From: Brevibacterium senegalense
Lineage (GTDB): Bacteria > Actinomycetota > Actinomycetes > Actinomycetales > Brevibacteriaceae
Assembly: GCF_000285835.1 (NCBI RefSeq)
Contig: NZ_HE978602.1
Coordinates: forward strand, 1 to 35,800
Direction of reading: 5' to 3'
Length of the DNA stretch: 35,800 nt
Shown: one piece after another, positions 30,976-35,800 of the stretch
Layout: every line of letters begins with the position of its first letter
Position numbering within the stretch: the stretch's first letter is position 1
Translations under genes and position numbers: made by a program
The notes under the pieces: model-generated
Told to the model about the DNA's origin: nothing
The model's input: only the letters and a program-made list of their open reading frames with translations
Database searches by the model: none

Positions 30976-32256
30976 TCACGATGATGCGACCGGCCGATTG
31001 GGTGCGGAGAGGCGCGTATCGAACCGAGTGCTGGCGAGGGTGCGCTCTGCCGACGTGATGAGGCTGAGCAGGTCGGGCGAGACGTACGCCCGCAGTCCTC
31101 TCCCGATCGAGGCCGTCTCGAGGACGCCGGCCTCCCGCAGGGTCTCGAGGGCCTTGTGCGCTGCCTGCTGCGAGACATCATGGATGCGAGCGACGGTCGC
31201 TTGGGTGAGGACCGGCGTGCCGGGCAGACCATCGAGGATCGGGGTGACGGCCGAATCGCTGCGCAGTGCGCGCTTCTTGCCTTCGGTGGCACGGTGATCA
31301 GCGACGCGCTGCGCCCAGTCCTCGCGCAGTTCGTCGATCTCATCTGCGAGGAGGCTGGCGCGCTCCGCGGCCTGGAGCACGGCGTCGGTGAAGACGCCGA
31401 TCCATGTCTCCCGACCGGCTGTGACGGCGGCCGAGTCCGACGCTCCCTCTGCGCGGTAGGCCGTGAGGCCCGCGATGTACCTGTCGCGGAAGGTTGCGAG
31501 CACGAGACTCACGGGCAGGGTGGAATCCTCGGTGAGACCGCGACGCGTGAGGACGGTGTGGATGAGCGCGCGGCCCACGCGTCCGTTCCCGTCCGCGAAC
31601 GGGTGGACTGTCTCGAACTGGGCGTGCACGAGCGCCGCCTGCACGAGGGGGGAGTGCGCGGCACCGTTGATGTATTGGACGAGGTCGTCCATGAGGACGG
31701 GCACGTGATGGGGTGCCGGGGGCACGAATTCCGCCTCCAGCGGGTGGTGCTGGGAGCCGCCCACCCAGTTCTGGGCAGACCTCAGACCGTGGAGCTGAGG
31801 GGAGTCCGCCAGGAGCGATCGTTGGAGAGCCATGATGTGCTCGACAGTGAACTCCACGACCGCGGCGCTCCTGTCGGTCGCTTCCTGGACGGCCGTCATG
31901 TTGTTCGCCACCAGCTTCGACGTCTCCCGCAGCCCCTCGACGTCTTCGGTCTGCCCCAGCTCCGCCAGGGCGACGTTCTTCGCGTTCGGGGCGATTCCCT
32001 CGATACGCGAGGACGCGATCGCTTCCGAGCGCAGCAGGAACCTGCTCACCGATGCGAGGCCGCGCGCACCGCGTCGGTCCAGCTGACGGACGGCGCTCTC
32101 CGCATGCGCGATCCGCTGTGACAGCTGGGGCGACAGCGACAGGGCGCTGTCGGACAGCGTGTCCGGGAGGTACGAGCTGTATGGGCCGGTGCGGCGCTCG
32201 CGGCGCGGCACATGCTCGGCGACCGAGGTCCACTCCTGCTGCTCCCACGTGCCCAC
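30976..32256 (-). CDS. Fic-domain protein with C-terminal winged helix
   Basis: This 426-aa Fic protein would transfer AMP (or a related group) from a nucleotide to a target protein. The core motif HPFADGNGRVGR (218-229) is intact. The N-terminal part has the inhibitory helix motif S82-x3-E86-G87 (SSRIEG), so activity should be self-inhibited (class II). A preceding segment fits the Fic_N domain. The C-terminal region (about 340-395) reads as a winged helix: TPVLTQATVARIHDVSQQAAHKALETLREAGVLETASIGRGLRAYVSP. The start is GTG 32256, with AGAGGAG upstream. A 39-bp palindrome 52 bp upstream suggests autoregulation through this DNA-binding domain. Confidence 0.92.
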   Translation of the reverse strand: MGTWEQQEWTSVAEHVPRRERRTGPYSSYLPDTLSDSALSLSPQLSQRIAHAESAVRQLDRRGARGLASVSRFLLRSEAIASSRIEGIAPNAKNVALAELGQTEDVEGLRETSKLVANNMTAVQEATDRSAAVVEFTVEHIMALQRSLLADSPQLHGLRSAQNWVGGSQHHPLEAEFVPPAPHHVPVLMDDLVQYINGAAHSPLVQAALVHAQFETVHPFADGNGRVGRALIHTVLTRRGLTEDSTLPVSLVLATFRDRYIAGLTAYRAEGASDSAAVTAGRETWIGVFTDAVLQAAERASLLADEIDELREDWAQRVADHRATEGKKRALRSDSAVTPILDGLPGTPVLTQATVARIHDVSQQAAHKALETLREAGVLETASIGRGLRAYVSPDLLSLITSAERTLASTRFDTRLSAPNRPVASS

Positions 32257-32307
32257 GCGCTGCTCCTCTCGTGAATCTGCGCTCAGCGCTAGAGAATGCT
32301 CCGAGCG

Positions 32308-32346
32308 CCACGGTTACAACTTTAAGCCTTAAAGTTGTAACCGTGG
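32308..32346 (-). promoter_or_regulatory. 39-bp perfect palindrome, putative Fic operator
   Basis: CCACGGTTACAACTTTAAG (32308-32326), one central C, and its exact complement (32328-32346) form a full palindrome. The core is A/T-rich in a GC-rich region and there is no T-run, arguing for an operator over a terminator. A third half-site, CTTTAAG, is at 32360-32366. Confidence 0.7.
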
Positions 32347-32400
32347 CCGTGTGCGATCACTTTAAGCGTTAGCCTGCACTGCCCGCTCCCGAGGCCGCAC

Positions 32401-32600
32401 TCAGTGCCGCTGTCCGCGTCCCGCAGGCGCAGCCGTGGTTCCTGCGCCGGCATCCCACCACGTCGCCATGCGCCAGAGCCGCTCGATAGGCCCCTGCCCC
32501 ACGAAGCGCAGCCACAGCGTCGACCAGATCCACTGGAGGACCAGGATCGCAGCGCACACCGCCATCGCGGTCGCCCACACCCGGTCTGTGCCGGCCGCCA
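32401..32600 (-). pseudogene. C-terminal fragment of a DUF418 protein
   Basis: The reading frame ends with AAILVLQWIWSTLWLRFVGQGPIERLWRMATWW. This matches the closing segment of DUF418 membrane proteins (LQ--WS-LWL--F--GP-EWLWR---). Only about 60 residues remain; the rest of the gene is replaced by an ABC exporter fragment. Confidence 0.6.
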
Positions 32601-33075
32601 GTCGACGACGAAGAGTAGCGGTGGTGGCCAGCGGGACGGCGGCGGCCGCGGAGCCGTCGGGGACGCCGTGGGCGAAGGCCTCCTCGAGCTGCTCGACGTC
32701 GTCGTGGAGGGTCTTCGTGAGCTCGCCGGCGGAGCGTGCCTGGACGCGGCCCAGCGGGATCGACTGCAGCGTCTGGACGATGCGCAGGCGCAGGCGGCGG
32801 AGCATGCGGTAGGTGGCGGTGTGGGCGAGGTGCTCGGAGGCGGCGGACGTGAGGGCGCGGACCACAAGGTCGGCGGCGGTCCAGCTGGCGATCGCGGGAA
32901 TGCGTCCGGGGGCGTCGTCGATGAAGAGCACGACGGTGACCGCGTAGACCACCAGGCAGGGGGCCAGGGAGCACGCGGCGGACACGACCGCCAGGAGGCT
33001 GGCGGCAAGGAGGGCCGGGCGCTGCTCGCGGATCGCGTCGCGCAGGGTGGCTGGCAGTGGCGGCTCAGCGGGTGA
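32600..33075 (-). pseudogene. N-terminal fragment of an ABC exporter
   Basis: The translation LRDAIREQRPALLAASLLAVVSAACSLAPCLVVYAVTVVLF, followed by RLRLRIVQTLQSIPLGRVQARSAGELTKTLHDDVEQLEEAFAHGVPD, is the first half of an ABC exporter membrane domain. After PLATTAT the family sequence (LLFVVDWRPA) moves to another frame, a one-base shift near 32615, and then stops at the DUF418 fragment. The rest of the membrane domain and the ATPase domain are missing. Confidence 0.7.
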
Positions 33076-33743
33076 GGCCGGTGTGGCTGCGGCCTCTGGG
33101 AAAGTGGTGGCCGGCGTGGCCGCAGTCGCGGCGTGCGAAGTGGTGGACAAGGCACGAGCTGGCCCGCGAGCTGAGGGTGACGACGCGGGCGCTGTACAAC
33201 CACGTGCGAGACCGTCAGGAGGTCGTCGATCTGGCCGCGCAGCGGATGGTCGAGGGGCTGCCGCAGACGCAGTGGGATGCCAGCCGGTGGCGGGAGTCGC
33301 TGCGGGAGGGGTATGAGGAGGCTCGGGCGGCGTACCGGCGGATGCCGCGCGCGGTGCTCGTGTCACTCGACGAGACGGTGACGCCGAGTGAGGTGCCGGC
33401 GTCGCGCTTCCTGCTGGCGGAGTCGATGCTGACATTCTTCACGGACATCGGGCTGTCCCTGGAGTGGGCGCTGGCGATGCGGGGCGCGTTCCTGTCCGAC
33501 GTGTTCGCCCACGCGCTGCTCATCGACTACCGCTACGACCGGGGGAATGAAGCGGTGCGCCAGGCGATGGGGCAGCCCATCCCCGCCGGCTGGCTGGAGG
33601 CGCAGCCGGACGTGGAGGCGCCGCTGTCTCGCGGCGCCGCCTCCCTGCCATCGTCCACGAGCGACGACATGTTCGCGGCCGTCGTGGACCTGCGCATCGC
33701 AGCGATCGAGCGGTTGCTGGAAGTGGGAGTCGCGGGGGAGTGA
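33057..33743 (+). pseudogene. TetR-family regulator, N-terminally truncated
   Basis: From about 33132 the product reads TRHELARELRVTTRALYNHVRDRQEVVDLAAQRM, the second half of a TetR helix-turn-helix. A plausible TetR ligand-binding domain follows through residue 228. The first DNA-binding helix is missing: the lead LRPLGKWWPAWPQSRRAKWW is unlike the family and overlaps the ABC fragment on the other strand. The reading frame opens at a GTG with no ribosome site. It is most simply a truncated gene, though a functional short form cannot be excluded. Confidence 0.6.
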
Positions 33744-34062
33744 GCAGTAGCCAATGGCAATTTAGGTCGCGCGGCAGAGGCGGGCCTCCGGTGCGGGCCG
33801 GGTCGCGATGGTCATGCGTGGGAGGGGCCCAACCATCGTGAGCGGCACGCCAGCGCAGATCGTCGCAGCCGCCTGCTTGGTGGTCGCCAAGCCGAGTTGG
33901 TCCAAGTTGCTAACCACATTGATAGGGATTCGTCTGGTCGGGGGGACTCTGGTGGTGCCTTCCGGGGTCGACTGTGAGCGTTTCGGCCCTCATATGGGAG
34001 TCGGCGTTCGCTCATGCGATCACCCGCTGCCGAGGATCGATCGGGCCCTCACGCCGTTAACT
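33744..34062. other. Unassigned DNA before the ISL3 element
   Basis: No recognised gene. A minus-strand frame from about 33987 to 33769 is open without an obvious start and reads RIPINVVSNLDQLGLATTK early on, but it matches nothing I know. No terminator or repeat stands out. Confidence 0.4.
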
Positions 34063-34439
34063 GGCTCTTCCGGTTCTAGAGTGCGTTGACCCTGCTGGAT
34101 AGTTGTCCGGAGTGGAGCAGGCATCGCAGCACGTAGTGCTCGAAGTTCCTGAAGCCCAGACCGATACCGCGCAGATGCTCAAGACGCCCGTTGATCGCCT
34201 CGACCGGCCCGTTCGATACGCCACCACGGTCGAAGAACGCCAGCACCTGGGACCGTTTCCGCCACAGTGTCCTCCCCAGTTGCGCAAGCTCTTCCAGCCC
34301 GCGCGGCAGGCCCCTGCGCAACTGATCGATCAGCGTCTGCATGAGACGCCTGCCCGCCTTCGGGTCGGGATGCTGATAGGCATCGATGACGTCCTGGTAG
34401 ACGAGGTACGTCACTTCCAAAGCGACGTGATCGTCGTGT

Positions 34440-34464
34440 GGGGCTGATGCAAGCTGGGGTGACA
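34440..34464. repeat. IS3 terminal inverted repeat, left
   Basis: It begins GGGGCTGATGCAA and ends GGTGACA. It matches the reverse complement of 35714-35738 at 20 of 25 positions. Confidence 0.85.
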
Positions 34465-34480
34465 TTTCCTTTCTCGGAGT

Positions 34481-35368
34481 TCAGGCCGCGAGTGCGACAG
34501 CCGATGCTTGCAGAGCTTCTTCAAACACCACTGGCGTCATCCGGCCGAGTCCTTCCTGCTTCCTCCTGCGGTGATACGTGCCCTCGATCCACGACACGAT
34601 CCCGGCCCGCAGACCCGCTCTCGTCGACCACGAACCGGTATCAAGCACGTTGTTCTGCACCAAGGAGAAGAAGCTCTCCATCGCCGCATTATCACCAGCA
34701 GCCCCGACCCTGCCCATCGACCCGACCAAGCCGTGATCCTTCAGAGCACGCTGGAATGCTTAGGATCGGAATTGAGATCCGCGGTCGGAGTGGACGACAC
34801 ACCCGCCCGTGTCGGCCCCCGCACGTGATCGGTGCGCGACAGCGTTCTCCAACGCCCTGACCGCCAGGGACGCCGTCATCCTCGAGTCGATGGCATAGCC
34901 GACGATCCGCCGTGAGCAGGCGTCCTTGATCGCGCACAGATACAGCTTGCCCTCTCCCGTCGGGTGTTCCGTGATGTCCGTCAGCCACACCACGTCCAGC
35001 GCTTCAGCGGTGAAATCGCGCTGGAGCAAGTCATCATGGACCGGCGGGCCCGGAGGAGTCGTCTTGCGCTTTCTGCGAGTGATCACCGAAGCGATGCCTT
35101 GCCCCCGGCACAGTCGCCACGCGGTGCGCACGGCCATCGGCACGCCTGCTCCTGCTGTTTCGTCAGCCAGGTACCGATACCCGTACTCCGGGTCATCGGC
35201 ATGAGCGTCGATCAGCGCGTTGATGCGATAGGCCTCCCGCACTTCGGAGTCGGTGATCGGGTTGGCCAACCATCTGTAATACGGCTGGCGGGCGATCTCA
35301 AGAACCCGGCACGTCACCGTCACGGGGATACCGTCAGCGGCGAGATCACGAACGAGCGGGTACGTCAT
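34481..35368 (-). pseudogene. IS3 orfB transposase with in-frame stop
   Basis: The frame encodes a 295-residue rve-type DDE transposase. It has an HTH_21-like lead (VLEIARQPYYRWL), VVWLTDITEH with the first Asp, VHSDRGSQF with the second, and GAAGDNAAMESFFSLVQNNVLD with the Glu. A TAA at 34762-34760 interrupts it right after SQFRS; downstream (AFQRALKDHGLVGSMGRVG) the same frame resumes with normal family sequence. The second Asp and Glu are thus on separate pieces, so the protein is probably inactive. Its ATG overlaps the orfA stop by 4 bp. Confidence 0.88.
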
Positions 35369-35670
35369 TTTGACGGTAGCTGGGCCTGGCCGAAGTAGGC
35401 GGCGGCGCGGCGCATTACCTCCAGTTCCTGCTCCAGGACACGGTTACGACGGCGCAGCTCGCGCAGTTCGGCTTTCTCATCCGTCGTCGGGCCCGGGGCA
35501 CGGGATGTGGGGCTGTCGGCGTCGAGATCGGCTTGCCGCAACCATTTCTGAATGGTGCCTTCGTGCAGGCCGAAGTCCTTCGCGATCTGGGTCAGCGTGG
35601 TCTTCGAGTCCCGGCTGCGGGCGACGCGGATGACGTCCTCGCGGAACTCTTTGGGGTACGGCTTGGGCAC
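35365..35670 (-). CDS. IS3 orfA (helix-turn-helix protein)
   Basis: This 101-aa DNA-binding subunit has an HTH_Tnp_1 domain (KEFREDVIRVARSRDSKTTLTQIAKDFGLHEGTIQKWLRQADLD). A leucine-zipper-like helix follows (ELRELRRRNRVLEQELEVMRRAAAYF) that mediates pairing with OrfAB. It starts at GTG with GGAAGGAT upstream. The end reads AAAATGA, overlapping the orfB start. In IS3 elements a programmed shift near this point makes the OrfAB fusion, but no clear A6G slippery site is seen here. Confidence 0.92.
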   Translation of the reverse strand: MPKPYPKEFREDVIRVARSRDSKTTLTQIAKDFGLHEGTIQKWLRQADLDADSPTSRAPGPTTDEKAELRELRRRNRVLEQELEVMRRAAAYFGQAQLPSK

Positions 35671-35713
35671 AGTGACTATCCTTCCCGGCTCGCAGAGAGC
35701 GAGCCAGATCAGC

Positions 35714-35738
35714 TGTCACCTTCCATTGCATCAGCCCC
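35714..35738. repeat. IS3 terminal inverted repeat, right
   Basis: On the minus strand it begins GGGGCTGATGCAA and ends GGTGACA, pairing with 34440-34464. TGT follows directly as the target duplication. Confidence 0.85.
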
Positions 35739-35800
35739 TGTTCGGCCCCCAGCCGCTCCAACCGGTCTGTGCCCCGCTTGTTCAGCAGAGATCGCCTGGT

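Larger units (their letters stand above)
34440..35738 (-). mobile_element. IS3-family insertion sequence
   Basis: This is a 1299-bp element with orfA and orfB. Ends 34440-34464 and 35714-35738 are inverted repeats with 20 of 25 positions identical (GGGGCTGATGCAA and GGTGACA conserved). A 3-bp target duplication, TGT, flanks it at 34437-34439 and 35739-35741, as usual for IS3. orfB carries a stop codon, so this copy may not move by itself. Confidence 0.93.
34063..35800 (-). mobile_element. ISL3-family element interrupted by IS3, runs off window
   Basis: The 3' end begins at 34063 with GGCTCTTCCGG, the ISL3 terminal form. The transposase gene runs on the minus strand and is split by an IS3 insertion at 34440-35738. 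Its 5' part continues past the window end. It is a different ISL3 from the one at 9009-10449. Confidence 0.85.
34076..35800 (-). pseudogene. ISL3 transposase gene split by IS3 element
   Basis: Two exon-like pieces belong together. 35739-35800 encodes TRRSLLNKRGTDRLERLGAE. 34076-34438 encodes DDHVALEVTYLVYQDVIDAY through SNGPVEAINGRLEHLRGIGLGFRN (with the catalytic Glu) to the stop. Removing 34440-35738 and one copy of the 3-bp duplication joins them in frame, giving a seam that aligns with SDRLRELFVDDAHVKVEATWGVYQRMI of the other ISL3 copy. The gene was intact here before the insertion and is now inactive. Confidence 0.9.

Noticed and set aside
32401..33435. Single 344-aa membrane protein
   Set aside because: The frame joins a DUF418 tail, part of an ABC exporter and antisense of the TetR gene. 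It is treated as separate remnants.
9009..35800. Composite transposon made of two ISL3 copies
   Set aside because: The terminal sequences and transposases of the two ISL3 elements differ, so they would not be recognised by the same enzyme.

Overview
The window looks like accessory DNA from a high-GC actinobacterium. The support is strong G/C bias at third codon positions, several GTG starts, AGGAG-type ribosome sites, frequent 4-base ATGA/GTGA gene overlaps, and gene families common in Actinomycetota. No rRNA, intact tRNA, CRISPR array or housekeeping gene is visible, so the genus cannot be fixed from this sequence.

Layout. (1) 171-6544, a small metal/redox group: a VIT/CCC1-type Fe/Mn transporter, a cytochrome P450, a ZIP-type transporter with a His-rich loop, a SAM methyltransferase, a miniature protein with signature motifs of the RIC/YtfE/ScdA iron-centre repair family, and a small protein made of two tandem repeats. 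An intact IS256-family element (2557-4039, 8-bp target duplication) has landed between the divergent P450 and ZIP genes. (2) 6653-10598: a 3' remnant of a second IS256-type element, a GlxA/AraC-type regulator divergent from a small monooxygenase-fold protein, a degenerate tRNA-like stretch beside a long hairpin, and an ISL3-family element. (3) 10570-30849, a catabolic and transport block. It holds a GntR regulator, a translationally coupled lactonase-fold hydrolase/FmdB/aldehyde dehydrogenase operon divergent from two zinc alcohol dehydrogenases, an orphan DctP-type TRAP receptor, a Panacea-domain protein, an MFS exporter with a divergent MarR regulator, a three-gene sodium symporter operon, a TAXI-TRAP transporter (fused permease plus receptor), a 2-keto-4-pentenoate hydratase-family enzyme, an unknown 314-aa protein and an SDR dehydrogenase. 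(4) 30976-33743: a Fic protein with a C-terminal DNA-binding-like domain behind a 39-bp perfect palindrome, then fragments of an ABC exporter, a DUF418 protein and a TetR regulator. (5) 34063-35800: an ISL3-family element interrupted by an IS3-family element with a clean 3-bp target duplication; the ISL3 runs off the window.

How the genes may work together (inference). The lactonase-fold hydrolase, alcohol dehydrogenases and aldehyde dehydrogenase form a plausible lactone or ester -> hydroxyacid -> semialdehyde -> acid route, like the AttKLM/BlcABC logic of Agrobacterium. The TRAP and sodium symporter systems would import organic acids, and the GntR, MarR and AraC-type regulators would tune expression. 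Both promoters of the divergent lactonase/alcohol dehydrogenase pair carry the same AATATATT element. The block is bracketed by ISL3-family elements in opposite orientation, but their ends differ, so it is not a simple composite transposon.
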